A DNA stretch of 64,000 nt from AC-69 sp963751665. Lineage in GTDB: Bacteria; Actinomycetota; UBA4738; HRBIN12. A program made the translations under genes and the position numbers. The notes under the pieces were generated by a model. It did not search any database. It was not told where the DNA came from and saw nothing but the letters and a program-made list of their open reading frames with translations. The stretch covers positions 985,991-1,049,990 of the forward strand of contig CAVVVF010000001.1 in assembly GCA_963751665.1 (NCBI GenBank). The letters are read 5' to 3'. Of this stretch, positions 17,047 to 25,729 are shown one piece after another (the first letter of the stretch is position 1; each line of letters starts with the position of its first letter).

Positions 17047-17439
17047 GTGATCACGGCGGCGCGGGTGTGGTTCGGGCTCGCCGCGTTCCTGGTCGTGACG
17101 GGAGCGATCTATGGCATCACCAGCCACGAGCTTGCCGGTGCGCCACTGCTGCTCGTGGCTTCCGTAACCTTCTTCTACCTGGGGATGGTGGCCAGGCGAC
17201 AGGTCCGCGACGCGTCCCGGCCGGAGCCGGCCGAACGCGGCGGCGACGTGCCGGAGGCCGAGGCCCACGTGGGCCCCACGATCTGGCCCTTCGGGTTCTC
17301 CGTGGCTGCCGTCACGATCGCGCTGGGGCTCGTGGTGACCCGGTGGCTCCTCGCCGCGGGGGCCGTGCTCTTCGTGCTCTCGGCGGTGGGCTGGTTCAGG
17401 GACGTGGCCCGGCAACACCGGCCTGCCGAGGGGCCCTGA
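17047..17439 (+). CDS. ctaF: Cytochrome c oxidase subunit IV, actinobacterial type
   Basis: A 130-residue membrane protein. Two helices at the N-terminus (WFGLAAFLVVTGAIYGI, then LLLVASVTFFYLGMVAR) are followed by a charged linker and two more helices after IWPFGFS. This layout fits the small subunit IV of actinobacterial aa3 oxidases. GTG 17047 is chosen because GGAGGG (17035-17040) stands 6 nt before it; an in-frame GTG at 17029 lacks a site. Last gene of the ctaC-D-E-F operon. Confidence 0.85.
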   Translation: MITAARVWFGLAAFLVVTGAIYGITSHELAGAPLLLVASVTFFYLGMVARRQVRDASRPEPAERGGDVPEAEAHVGPTIWPFGFSVAAVTIALGLVVTRWLLAAGAVLFVLSAVGWFRDVARQHRPAEGP

Positions 17440-17453
17440 GGGATCGACCGGCC

Positions 17454-17639
17454 TCAGCCCCGGATCAGCAGCACGACCGCCACCACGACCAGCGTCAGCA
17501 GCACGGAGAGGAACACGGTGGCGTGATACTGGGTGGGGCTGGGGCTGGGGAGGTCGGCGGGGTTGCACTGCCGGCACACCGAACGGCCCCACGGGACCCG
17601 CACCCCGCATCGCACGCACCGGTCGTACAGCCCGGTCAT
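17454..17639 (-). CDS. Small zinc-ribbon protein with C-terminal membrane helix
   Basis: A 61-residue protein. CVRCGVRVPWGRSVCRQC near the N-terminus is a four-Cys zinc ribbon, and the last 25 residues are a single hydrophobic helix. ATG 17639 has GGAGG about 8 nt upstream. It lies between ctaF and ctaG, convergent with the oxidase operon. Function unknown; the position suggests a link to oxidase assembly, which is inference only. Confidence 0.65.
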   Translation of the reverse strand: MTGLYDRCVRCGVRVPWGRSVCRQCNPADLPSPSPTQYHATVFLSVLLTLVVVAVVLLIRG

Positions 17640-17688
17640 CCCATCCGCCTCCCATCGCTCGGTCCCATCGGCGCCTCCCCACCCATCC

Positions 17689-18555
17689 TCACACGTTGAC
17701 GCTGGTGCCGGGCTCGTGCCGCCTCGCGGCCCGAGCGGCCCGCTCGTCGGTTCGTTCGGCCTCGCGCTCGTCGCGGCGCATCCAGTCGAGCAACACGAAC
17801 GCGAGCGCCGGTACCACCACGAACATGCCCCCTTCCCACATGAGCGCTCCGGCCAGGTGCTGATCAGCCAGCGCCGAGGCGATGGTCGCGCCGGGGACGG
17901 TCGCGTAGTACGCGTACAGGAGGTGATCCGAGCTGTAGATGGCGAGACCGAGGAACGCCATCGGCGGCATCGCCAGGAACAGGTACAGGATGCGCGCGGG
18001 GTGCGAGATCCGTGAGGGGATGGGGTCCAGGCCGACCACCGGCCACCAGAAGAGGACCGCCGACCCCAGGTAGGCCAGGTGCTCCAGGGCATGGAGGCCC
18101 GGGTTCTGGATGGCGGCCTCGTACAGGCTCGTGAGATGGGAGGCCCACAGGACGACGAAGAGCAACGACCATGCCACCAGCGGATTGGCCACGATCTGGG
18201 CCATCGGGCTGTTCAGGACGGGAAGCAGGATCCTGTGCCGGGTCCCGGGCGAGGACGCGCGAAGGGCAAGGGTCACGGGAGCACCCAGCACGATGAGCGG
18301 TGCCGCGACCATCGTCAGCAACATGTGCTGGAGCATGTGCACGGACAACAGCACGGTCGCTCCGGCGTCGATCGGGCCTTGCAGGGCGAGATACGCGAAG
18401 GCCAGCCCGGCAAGGAAGCACCGTCTGCGGGAGCGGGGGAATCCGGCGCCGATCCGCTTCAACCGGCGGGTGGCTTCCACATAGACCAGGCCGATCCCGA
18501 AGAGCCCCACGACGACCAGCGGATCGAGCCGCCAGCTGGTCATCCACGCGTCCAC
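17689..18555 (-). CDS. ctaG: Cytochrome c oxidase assembly factor, CtaG (caa3_CtaG) family
   Basis: A 288-residue membrane protein with about seven helices. Conserved histidine positions occur in LSVHMLQHMLLTMVAAPL, in GLHALEHLAYL and in YSSDHLLYAYYA, the pattern of Bacillus-type CtaG, which is needed for CuA or oxidase maturation. It stands beside the ctaC-F operon on the opposite strand, and its promoter would lie upstream with the sensor kinase gene, which ends 12 bp before its start. The C-terminal tail is highly charged. Confidence 0.92.
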   Translation of the reverse strand: MDAWMTSWRLDPLVVVGLFGIGLVYVEATRRLKRIGAGFPRSRRRCFLAGLAFAYLALQGPIDAGATVLLSVHMLQHMLLTMVAAPLIVLGAPVTLALRASSPGTRHRILLPVLNSPMAQIVANPLVAWSLLFVVLWASHLTSLYEAAIQNPGLHALEHLAYLGSAVLFWWPVVGLDPIPSRISHPARILYLFLAMPPMAFLGLAIYSSDHLLYAYYATVPGATIASALADQHLAGALMWEGGMFVVVPALAFVLLDWMRRDEREAERTDERAARAARRHEPGTSVNV

Positions 18556-18567
18556 GGCGGCTGCTCG

Positions 18568-19689
18568 TCACCCACCCCGGCCGGGCTCGCCGGAGGCGGC
18601 CGGCTCCCGCTCTCGCGAGAGCAGCTCGGCGGGGGGCAGCTCGGATGGCGAGGCCGGCAGCAGGATCTCGAACACGCTTCCTTCGCCGGGCGTGCTGCGA
18701 ACCCCGACCGACCCGCCGTGCGCCTCTGCGATGGCCCTGACGATCGACAGGCCCAACCCGAAGCCGCCGGTGTTCCTGCTTCGCCCCGGATCCGCCCGGG
18801 CAAAGCGGTGGAAGATCCGGTCGAGGTCCGCGCGGGAGATCCCGGTTCCCGAATCGCGAACGGAGATCACCGCGGTGGCGACGCTTCGCTGCACGGACAT
18901 CTCGATCGAGTCCTCGGGGCGCGTGTGGTTCACGGCGTTCTCGATGAGGGCATCGAGCGCCACCGCCAAGCGGTCCGGGTCGGCCTCGGCTTGAACTTCA
19001 TCGAGGTCCCCCAGGAGCCATCGCCGTGGCGTCACCGCCCACCGGTGATACGCGTCCAGCACGATCGCGCCGACGTCGACAGATAACCTGTGGAGGAAGT
19101 CTGGATCCTCTTGCCCGGCCAACAGGAGCAGGCGGTCGGCCAGCCGCCGGAGTCGCTCCAGCTCGTCCGCGATGACGCGGGCATCTTCCGCGACCATCGG
19201 GTCTGTGGCGGCGCGTTCGATGAGCTCGGCGTGACCGAGCGCAACCGTGATCGGCGTGCGGAGCTCGTGGGAGGCGTCCTGGACGAACCGCCGTTCACGC
19301 TCCAGCAGCCGGAGGTTCTCGCCCGACACCCGCTCAATCTCCTCCATGGCTGTGAGGCGGCGCCGAGCATGCCACACCATGGCCAGGAACATGGCCGCCA
19401 TCAAGGGGACCTCGGTGAGCTCGCCCGCGGGCTGGGCCCCCCGTGCGATGTCGTTCAGGATGAACGTGGCGGTCGTGGCCATGACCGCCCCAAGCACCCA
19501 CATCGTGGGCCGCGCCCGCCACACGCGGAACCCGTACAGCAGCGTGAGGCTGACCCAGATGAAGTGGAACGGGACGGTCTCCCACGTGGGGAAATACGCC
19601 ATGGCCGCCAGGTTGGCGAGGGCGAACGCGGCCCATGCGATGTCCACCCAGTTCTCACGCTTCGGCCAATCCCACCGATCAAGCCGCAT
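18568..19689 (-). CDS. Sensor histidine kinase
   Basis: A 373-residue membrane kinase. Four hydrophobic segments occupy about residues 15-110. The dimerisation/phosphoacceptor helix has FVQDASHELRTPITVALGHAE (His in SHELRTP). The ATPase domain shows the N box (LIENAVNH), DSGTGIS, FHRFARAD and the G2 box GFGLGLSIVRAIAEAHGG. It has no large extracellular domain, so it probably senses a membrane or redox signal. Its start overlaps the response-regulator stop by 11 bp. Its adjacency to ctaG makes respiratory control a reasonable guess. Confidence 0.93.
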   Translation of the reverse strand: MRLDRWDWPKRENWVDIAWAAFALANLAAMAYFPTWETVPFHFIWVSLTLLYGFRVWRARPTMWVLGAVMATTATFILNDIARGAQPAGELTEVPLMAAMFLAMVWHARRRLTAMEEIERVSGENLRLLERERRFVQDASHELRTPITVALGHAELIERAATDPMVAEDARVIADELERLRRLADRLLLLAGQEDPDFLHRLSVDVGAIVLDAYHRWAVTPRRWLLGDLDEVQAEADPDRLAVALDALIENAVNHTRPEDSIEMSVQRSVATAVISVRDSGTGISRADLDRIFHRFARADPGRSRNTGGFGLGLSIVRAIAEAHGGSVGVRSTPGEGSVFEILLPASPSELPPAELLSREREPAASGEPGRGG

Positions 19690-20383
19690 CGATGCGGTAG
19701 CCCTCCCCGCGGACGGTCGTGATGAGATCGGGTCCGAGCTTGGCCCGGAGCCGGCGGACGTAGACGTCCACGACGTTTGACCGGGGATCGAACTGATACC
19801 CCCACACGGAGGAGAGCAGGCGCTCCTTCGAGACTGTTCGTCCGGCGTTTCGGAGGAGCTCCTGGAGCAGGAGGAACTCTCGATCGGCCAACGGCACGGG
19901 CCCCGACCCCATGTCGGCCTCTCTGCGTACCAGGTCGAGGATCAGGTCGCCCGTCCGGATGGTGGTCGGGCCGTGGCGGGCCACGCCGCGGAGGCGGGCT
20001 CGCACCCTGGCCAGAAGCTCCTCGAGAGAGAACGGCTTGGCCAGGTAGTCCTCGGCGCCCAGCTCCAGGAGCGCCACCTTGGTGCCCGTGTCGGAAAGGG
20101 CCGAGAGGATGAGCACCGATTGGGACGGCTTGCGGGTGAGCAGCTTTCGAAGGATCCCGGCGCCGTCGAGCCCGGGCATGACCAGATCGAGGATCACGAG
20201 GTCGTAGGGCTGGGAGACGGCCATCCGGAGGCCCTCCTCCCCGAGCGATGCCACATCGACCGAGAACCCCTCGGCCTGCAGCCCGCGGCGTACGAAGTCG
20301 AGGATCCTGGGCTCGTCGTCCACGAGAAGGATGCGTCCGACCGATGCGTTCTGGAGCGCATTCCCGATGACCGACGAGCCCAT
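19679..20383 (-). CDS. OmpR/PhoB-family response regulator
   Basis: A 234-residue regulator. The receiver (ILLVDDEPRIL, VILDLVMPGLDG, KPFSLEELLARV) is followed by a winged-helix DNA-binding domain (LADREFLLLQELLRNAGRTVSKERLL, then VDVYVRRLRAKLG and TVRGEGYRI). ATG 20383 has a strong GGAGGGGG site, and a -10 TAGGGT lies on the minus strand at 20401-20406. It is paired with the overlapping kinase gene downstream. Targets are unknown. Confidence 0.94.
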   Translation of the reverse strand: MGSSVIGNALQNASVGRILLVDDEPRILDFVRRGLQAEGFSVDVASLGEEGLRMAVSQPYDLVILDLVMPGLDGAGILRKLLTRKPSQSVLILSALSDTGTKVALLELGAEDYLAKPFSLEELLARVRARLRGVARHGPTTIRTGDLILDLVRREADMGSGPVPLADREFLLLQELLRNAGRTVSKERLLSSVWGYQFDPRSNVVDVYVRRLRAKLGPDLITTVRGEGYRIDAA

Positions 20384-20471
20384 GGACCCCCTCCGGCCGT
20401 ACCCTAGCGAGGATTGGTGTTTACCGCGAGTTGACGCAATTGGACCACCTGCGGGTGGTTGAATCCACTGG

Positions 20472-21836
20472 ATGGAGCGGTTCGACGTCTTCGTGATCGG
20501 CGGCGGCGCCACCGGATCGGAGATCGCGTTCCGGCTGGGACGGAATGGCCGGTTCGCGGTCGGCCTGGCCGAACGCGACAAGCTGGGGGGCGAATGCAAC
20601 CTCTACGGCTGCGTCCCGACCAAGGTCATGCTCCGAAGCGCCAAGATCGCGGCGATGGCCCGGGACGCGGACCGCTTCGGGGTCCGCGTCCCGTCCGTGG
20701 AGGTGGACTTCCTGGCCGTTCGGGACCGGGCCCGGCGCATCATCGAGGCCCAGTCGGGGGGCGGGGCCAAGCCGTTCGAGCGGCTCGGGGTCCGGGTCCT
20801 CATGGAGGAGGCCCGCCTTGTAGGGCCGCACCGGATCGAGATGGCGGACGGCACCGAGGTCGAGGCGGACCGGATCGTCCTTGCCACCGGGACCGAGTCG
20901 GTGACGCCGCCCATCGACGGCATCGAGGAGGGCCCGTACTGGACCAACAAGGAGGCCATCTGGAAGCCCGAGTCGGTCCCCCGCTCGATCGCCATCCTGG
21001 GGACGGGGGCCATCGGGATCGAGTTCTCCCAGATCTACGCCCGGTTCGGCTCGAGCGTCACCGCGATCGAGGTCCTTCCCCGGATCCTCCCCAACGAGGA
21101 CGAGGATGCGGCGGCCGCGCTCGTCCCCGCGTTGGAGGAGGAGGGCATCCGGCTGTTGCCCGGGACGACCTGCGACCGCGCTGAGTACCACGGGCGGCGG
21201 TGGCGGCTCCACCTTTCGAACGCCGAGGTGATCGAGAGTGCCGAGCTGCTGGTGGCCGCGGGCCGGCGCCCCCGGTTCGAACCGCACGACCTCGACGCGG
21301 CCGGCGTGCGGCTCGATGAGAACGGCAAGCCCGTGCTGACCGATACTCTGCGCACCACGAACGACCACGTCTGGGCGGCCGGCGACGCCACGGGCGAACT
21401 CCTGTTCACGCACGTCGGCACGTACGAGGCGGACCTCGTCGTCGACGACATCCTGGGCAAGCCCCGCCCTCGGGACTACCGGGTCGTCCCCCGGGTGACG
21501 TTCTGCGACCCGGAGGTGGCGAGCGTGGGCCTCACGGAGCGGCAGGCCCGCGAGGCCGGGAACGAGGTTCACATCGCCAAGGTCCCGATGGAGGACAGCG
21601 AGCGAGCGCAGATCGAGGGCCTGACCCACGGCCTGATCAAGCTGGTGGCGGAGGCACGGACCGGCCAGGTCCTTGGAGGCCACATCGTAGGCGAGGAGGC
21701 CGGGGCCATGATCCACGAGGTGGTGGCGGTGATGGCCGGACGGACCCCGGCCCACGTCGTGGGGGACGCCATCCACGCCTACCCCACGTTCTCCGAGCCC
21801 CTCAAGGCCGCGTTCCAGAAGCTGGCGGCCGACTAG
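20472..21836 (+). CDS. FAD/NAD(P) disulfide oxidoreductase (dihydrolipoamide dehydrogenase/mercuric reductase-like)
   Basis: A 454-residue class I pyridine-nucleotide disulfide reductase. FAD loop VFVIGGGATGSEIA; redox pair in GGECNLYGCVPTK (Cys-x4-Cys); NAD(P) loop ILGTGAIGIEFS; second FAD block VWAAGDATG; C-terminal HAYPTFSE, in which the His-x-x-x-x-x-Glu dyad of Lpd-type enzymes reads H-A-Y-P-T-F-S-E. No E1 or E2 genes are nearby, so substrate is open; no MerA-like N-terminal metal domain or C-terminal vicinal Cys pair is seen. It is divergent from the two-component genes. Confidence 0.88.
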   Translation: MERFDVFVIGGGATGSEIAFRLGRNGRFAVGLAERDKLGGECNLYGCVPTKVMLRSAKIAAMARDADRFGVRVPSVEVDFLAVRDRARRIIEAQSGGGAKPFERLGVRVLMEEARLVGPHRIEMADGTEVEADRIVLATGTESVTPPIDGIEEGPYWTNKEAIWKPESVPRSIAILGTGAIGIEFSQIYARFGSSVTAIEVLPRILPNEDEDAAAALVPALEEEGIRLLPGTTCDRAEYHGRRWRLHLSNAEVIESAELLVAAGRRPRFEPHDLDAAGVRLDENGKPVLTDTLRTTNDHVWAAGDATGELLFTHVGTYEADLVVDDILGKPRPRDYRVVPRVTFCDPEVASVGLTERQAREAGNEVHIAKVPMEDSERAQIEGLTHGLIKLVAEARTGQVLGGHIVGEEAGAMIHEVVAVMAGRTPAHVVGDAIHAYPTFSEPLKAAFQKLAAD

Positions 21837-21865
21837 CGAACGTGGACGGGTATCCTGGAGTCGCC

Positions 21866-22210
21866 ATGGACAGCGACACCGCGACCGTCATCACCGTGAC
21901 GACGAAGGCCGCCGGGAAGATCCGGGCGCTCGCGGATCGTGAGGGCAGGGCGGAGCCCATCCTCCGGGTCCGCGTGGTGGCTGGGGGGTGCTCCGGCTTC
22001 TCCTACGAGCTCTCCTTCTCCGACGCCGCGGCCCAGGGTGACCACGTCATCGACGTGGACGGGGTGCAGGTCCTGGTCGATCAGACGAGCGCGCCGATCC
22101 TGGAGGGCTCGACCCTGGAGTTCGACGACGCCATGCTGGGGGGCGGCCTGAAGATGCTGAACCCACGGGCCACACACGAGTGCGCCTGCGGCCAGTCCTT
22201 CGCCATCTAG
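21866..22210 (+). CDS. HesB/IscA-family iron-sulfur carrier
   Basis: A 114-residue A-type Fe-S carrier. The three cluster-binding cysteines are present: GCSGFSY and the C-terminal CACG pair. These proteins deliver Fe-S clusters to apo-enzymes. ATG 21866 follows TATCCT (21851-21856) by 9 nt and GGAG by 5 nt, so transcription may start almost at the codon. It lies just downstream of the disulfide oxidoreductase and may be co-transcribed with it. Confidence 0.92.
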   Translation: MDSDTATVITVTTKAAGKIRALADREGRAEPILRVRVVAGGCSGFSYELSFSDAAAQGDHVIDVDGVQVLVDQTSAPILEGSTLEFDDAMLGGGLKMLNPRATHECACGQSFAI

Positions 22211-22218
22211 GAGACCGC

Positions 22219-22602
22219 TCAGGCGGCTCGAAGCGTCCCGGTCATCGAGGGGTGGAACTTGCAGTGGAACCCCGCCGTCCCCGTTGCCGGGAACGGCACC
22301 GTGACCTCGACGGTCTGGCCGGCCGGCACGTCCCTGGAGACCCCACCGTCGTCCAACGTGAAGTTGTGCGTCACGGAGTCCTCGTTCGTGATGCTCACCG
22401 TGGCCTGTTGCCCGCCCCCTGACGTGAGCGTGTCCGGATGGAAGGCGAAGCCCTTGATGCTGAGCGTCGGCCCGCTTCCCCCACCGCCACCGCCGCCTCC
22501 TCCGTCTCCTCCGTTGGAGCTGGACCCCCCGCATGCGGTCAGCAGCAGCAGGAGCGCCAGCGCCAGTCCGGCCAGCCGCAGGCCGCCGATCGTAGTTCTC
22601 AT
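22219..22602 (-). CDS. Blue-copper (cupredoxin) lipoprotein
   Basis: A 127-residue lipoprotein. The signal ends at LLTAC, then a glycine/serine-rich linker of about 18 residues leads to a cupredoxin domain with VTHNFTL (first His) and HCKFHPSM, giving Cys-x2-His-x2-Met as in amicyanin. It is a predicted membrane-anchored periplasmic-side electron carrier. A paralogue follows on the same strand. Convergent with hesB. Confidence 0.9.
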   Translation of the reverse strand: MRTTIGGLRLAGLALALLLLLTACGGSSSNGGDGGGGGGGGGSGPTLSIKGFAFHPDTLTSGGGQQATVSITNEDSVTHNFTLDDGGVSRDVPAGQTVEVTVPFPATGTAGFHCKFHPSMTGTLRAA

Positions 22603-22666
22603 CCCGATCCTCCAAACGTGGACGCGGAGCCGGGCCAGCCTAGCGACTCGGGGGCGGCGCGTCGGG

Positions 22667-23083
22667 TCAGGAGACCTCGAGGGCTCCCACCATCCCCAGG
22701 GTCTGGTGGTACTTGCAGAAGAAGACCAACGTCCCTGATTGCGGGAACGACACGGTCACCTCGGCCTTCTTCCCCGACTGGACGTCCTGGTCGATGCCCT
22801 GATCCGTGATGCTGAAGTTGTGCAGCGCGCTTCCCTCGTTCGACAGGTCCAGCGTGACCTTCTGCCCCGCGGTTCCCTTCAGGATCGTCGGGTTGAAGTA
22901 GAAGTTGTCTTGTTCGACCTCGACGCTCGAGGCCCCCGACACGTCTTTCGTCCCGTGGTCGTTCGCCTTCTGGCCGGCGATCGTGATCGTCCCGCCGTCC
23001 CCACTCGCCTTCTTGCTGCACCCCGTGGCCACCAGCGCAAGCGCCATGACCACGGCCGACAGAGTCACGATACGCGTCCGCAT
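22667..23083 (-). CDS. Blue-copper (cupredoxin) lipoprotein, second copy
   Basis: A 138-residue lipoprotein with lipobox VATGC. The cupredoxin core has ALHNFSI (His) and FCKYHQTLGM, a Cys-x2-His-x4-Met loop like plastocyanin's. The loop lengths of the two neighbours differ, which could give different redox potentials. GAGGAGGGAGC precedes ATG 23083. No cytochrome c gene is nearby, so these are candidate donors to the oxidase encoded 6-9 kb to the left. Confidence 0.9.
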   Translation of the reverse strand: MRTRIVTLSAVVMALALVATGCSKKASGDGGTITIAGQKANDHGTKDVSGASSVEVEQDNFYFNPTILKGTAGQKVTLDLSNEGSALHNFSITDQGIDQDVQSGKKAEVTVSFPQSGTLVFFCKYHQTLGMVGALEVS

Positions 23084-23166
23084 GCTCCCTCCTCGTCCGA
23101 AGGGCCAACCCCCGTATTACGGAGGAGCGGGCGGATCGGCTTTCCGGCGAACGGAGAAGCCGCGCT

Positions 23167-24324
23167 ATGCTTCGGGTCGTGCCCGCCGCGGACCGGACCC
23201 AGTGGTTCGACCTGTATCACGAGGTCGTCCTCACGGGGCTGTGCACGGGATGCACGGCCTGCATCGTGGCCTGTCCCTTCCACGTCCTTGGATACGAGGA
23301 CTACCAGCCCGTCCAGCTCCAGGAGGACGGGGTCGACCAGTGCGCGCACGGCGAGCGTGGCTGCTCGCTTTGCACCCTGGCCTGCCCCCGGTTCAGGGAC
23401 TGGGAGTCCGATATCGACCAGCTGCTGTTCGGGCAGACCCGAAAGCCGGAGGACGTCATCGGCCAGTACCGCGACATCGTCCTGGCCAGGGCGAACGACC
23501 CCGAGGCCCTGATGCACGGCCAGGACGGCGGGGTGGTCTCGGCCCTGCTCATCTGGGGCCTGGAGAAGGGCGAGATCGACGGGGTCTGCACGTCGAAGCT
23601 GTCGGACGAGCGCGCGTGGGACGCCGAGCCGACCGTGGTCACCGACCGCGACGGCGTACTGGCCACGGCGGGCTCCCGCTACACCTACTCGGCGAACCCG
23701 CTCGCCATGCTGAAGGCGGCCCAGATGGGCCTGTCGAAGGTGGCCCTGGTGGGGATGTCCTGCCAGGCGAGCGTCACGGGTGCCATGGCCGCCCGGCGCG
23801 TGAACAAATGGGCCAAGAAGATCAACTGGACGTTCGGGCTCCTGTGCTCGAAGAGCTTCACGTACGAGGGCCTGATGGTCGAGATCGCGCAGCAGGAGCT
23901 GGGCCTGAAGCTGAAGGACATCGTCCGGGTGAACGTCAAGGGGAAGCTGCTCTTCTACACGAAGGACGGCGAGGAGATCACGTACTCGCTCAAGAAGTCG
24001 CACCGGTTCACCCGGCCGGGGTGCCTGCTGTGCCCCGACTTCGCCGCCGAGCACGCCGACATCTCGTTCGGCGGATTGGGCCAGAGCGACGGATGGACCC
24101 TGACGGTCATCCGGACCGAGAAGGGCCAGGACGTGTGGAACAGGGCGGTCGCGGAAGGCGTCGTGACGTGGCGGCCGGGATCCGAGGACCCAGCAGCCAT
24201 CGAGCTCATGGCCAAGCTTTCCGCCAAGTCCAGGGAGCGGTGGCCGGTCGAGGAGCTTCCCGAGACGGCCCGCCTGCCCGGCGTCCTTCCGGCGGGGAAC
24301 GGGGAGGCCGCCGCCGGGGCTTGA
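23167..24324 (+). CDS. Coenzyme F420 hydrogenase/dehydrogenase beta-subunit family protein (FrhB-like)
   Basis: A 385-residue iron-sulfur flavoprotein. The N-terminal CTGCTACIVACPF and CAHGERGCSLCTLACP hold two 4Fe-4S motifs. The FrhB core follows, with QDGGVVSALLIWGLEKG, VGMSCQASV and the C-terminal RPGCLLCPDFAAEHADISFGG. Family members reduce or oxidise F420 or ferredoxin and occur as hydrogenase, formate dehydrogenase or F420-ferredoxin oxidoreductase subunits. A ferredoxin gene and an F420-type luciferase-like gene are its convergent neighbours, which supports an F420-ferredoxin link. Confidence 0.87.
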   Translation: MLRVVPAADRTQWFDLYHEVVLTGLCTGCTACIVACPFHVLGYEDYQPVQLQEDGVDQCAHGERGCSLCTLACPRFRDWESDIDQLLFGQTRKPEDVIGQYRDIVLARANDPEALMHGQDGGVVSALLIWGLEKGEIDGVCTSKLSDERAWDAEPTVVTDRDGVLATAGSRYTYSANPLAMLKAAQMGLSKVALVGMSCQASVTGAMAARRVNKWAKKINWTFGLLCSKSFTYEGLMVEIAQQELGLKLKDIVRVNVKGKLLFYTKDGEEITYSLKKSHRFTRPGCLLCPDFAAEHADISFGGLGQSDGWTLTVIRTEKGQDVWNRAVAEGVVTWRPGSEDPAAIELMAKLSAKSRERWPVEELPETARLPGVLPAGNGEAAAGA

Positions 24325-24340
24325 GAGAGCGTGTGGCCGG

Positions 24341-24670
24341 TCAGCCCGCGACGGGCCAGGCCGCCACGACCGGATGATCGATGTCCTTGGGGCCGACCTG
24401 CGCGGCGCCGCCCGGTGAGCCGAGCCCGGTGACCGAGTCGGCGAACCACTCCGCGTTGATCGGCGTGAACTGCTTCCACTCGGCGGGCACGTCGTCCTCG
24501 TAGAAGATGGCCGTGACCGGGCACACCGGCTCGCACGCGCCGCAGTCGACGCACTCGTCGGGGTGGATGTACAGCATCCGGGGCCCCTCGTAGATGCAGT
24601 CCACGGGGCACTCGTCCACGCACGCCTTGTCCTTGATGTCGATGCAGGGCTCGCAGATCGTGTAGGTCAT
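24341..24670 (-). CDS. fdxA: Seven-iron ferredoxin (3Fe-4S/4Fe-4S)
   Basis: A 109-residue FdxA-type ferredoxin starting MTYTICEPCIDIKDKACVDECPVD, with the second cluster motif CVDCGACEPVCP. The long C-terminal tail (WKQFTPINAEWF) is standard for actinobacterial FdxA. It carries low-potential electrons in the cytoplasm. Convergent with the FrhB-like gene, 16 bp apart. Confidence 0.93.
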   Translation of the reverse strand: MTYTICEPCIDIKDKACVDECPVDCIYEGPRMLYIHPDECVDCGACEPVCPVTAIFYEDDVPAEWKQFTPINAEWFADSVTGLGSPGGAAQVGPKDIDHPVVAAWPVAG

Positions 24671-24760
24671 CGGTTTTCCCCTTTATCACGGTGCGGACCT
24701 TGTAAATATACCCCGTCCGCGCGAAGGCATTCGGCCCACCGACGGGTGGGGCTGGGGCGG

Positions 24761-25729
24761 TCATTCCACCCCCGGGTGGGGGGCCAGGGCGAAGACCGTA
24801 CCCAGGATCGACGACAGGGCGTCCCGCGTGGGCACGGGGTAGACGACCGGCAGGTCCGCGCCGGCATCGAGGTAGGCCCGCAGCCCAGTCAGCGCCTCGG
24901 AGGCCTCGCCCATGAGGCACACCCGGCGGACCAGCTCCTCGGGCACGCGGTCGGGCCTGCCCGCTGCCAGGGCCTCGGCCGCCGCTCGGGCCTGTTCCCC
25001 CAGGCCGATCGCCTCGAACTGGCGGCGGTAGGCCGGGTAGGAGGCGTACTGGGCCGCCATGGCCGCGAGCGCGGCCATGGCGGCCCGCGGCTCCTGGCCA
25101 ACGCACGCCCGGACGTACACGGCGAGGGTTACCGAACCCGGGTCGCGCCCGGCCGCGCTCGCGCCCTCGCGGATCCGCTCGCGCGCGAACGCCACCCGCT
25201 CGGGCGGACACCAGTTCAGGAGCACGCCGTCGGCGACCTCTCCCGCCAGGCGCATGGCCTTGTGGTTCAGCGCGGCGATCCAGATGGGGACGGGCTCCTT
25301 TGGATGGAACGCCAGTTGGAACCGGCCGCCCTCCGGCGTCTGGACCTCCTCGCCCTCCAGGGCCGACCGGACCAGGGTGACGAACCCGCGGAGGCGGTCC
25401 AGGGCGCCGGGCCCCACCGGGCCCGTGCCCAGGCCGAGGATCAGCCGGCCGCCGGAGATCTCGTGGACGGTGGCCGCCGCCATCGCCGTCGTGGACGGGC
25501 GCCGGGCCACGATGGTCACGACGCCGGTCCCCAGCCGGAGCGCCTCGGTGTGCCCGGACAGGCCCGCCAGTGTGGAGAAGGCCTCCCGCCCCGAGCTCTC
25601 CGGGACGAACAGGGCCTCGTATCCGGTCTGCTCGGCGGTCTGGACGATCTGCACCAGGTCCCGCCAGGGCAGCGGGTCGCGGATGGCGACGCCCCTTCCC
25701 GTTCCGCGATCCGGTTGCGTCCGGGCCAT
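24761..25729 (-). CDS. LLM-class (luciferase-like) F420-dependent oxidoreductase
   Basis: A 322-residue TIM-barrel protein of the luciferase-like monooxygenase family. LVQIVQTAEQTGYEALFVPES, LRLGTGVVTIVARRPSTTAMAA, GRLILGLGTG and PVPIWIAALNHKAM are F420-subgroup landmarks. ATG 25729 directly abuts the divergent hydrolase start (25728), so each promoter must lie inside the other gene or transcripts must be leaderless. Confidence 0.88.
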   Translation of the reverse strand: MARTQPDRGTGRGVAIRDPLPWRDLVQIVQTAEQTGYEALFVPESSGREAFSTLAGLSGHTEALRLGTGVVTIVARRPSTTAMAAATVHEISGGRLILGLGTGPVGPGALDRLRGFVTLVRSALEGEEVQTPEGGRFQLAFHPKEPVPIWIAALNHKAMRLAGEVADGVLLNWCPPERVAFARERIREGASAAGRDPGSVTLAVYVRACVGQEPRAAMAALAAMAAQYASYPAYRRQFEAIGLGEQARAAAEALAAGRPDRVPEELVRRVCLMGEASEALTGLRAYLDAGADLPVVYPVPTRDALSSILGTVFALAPHPGVE

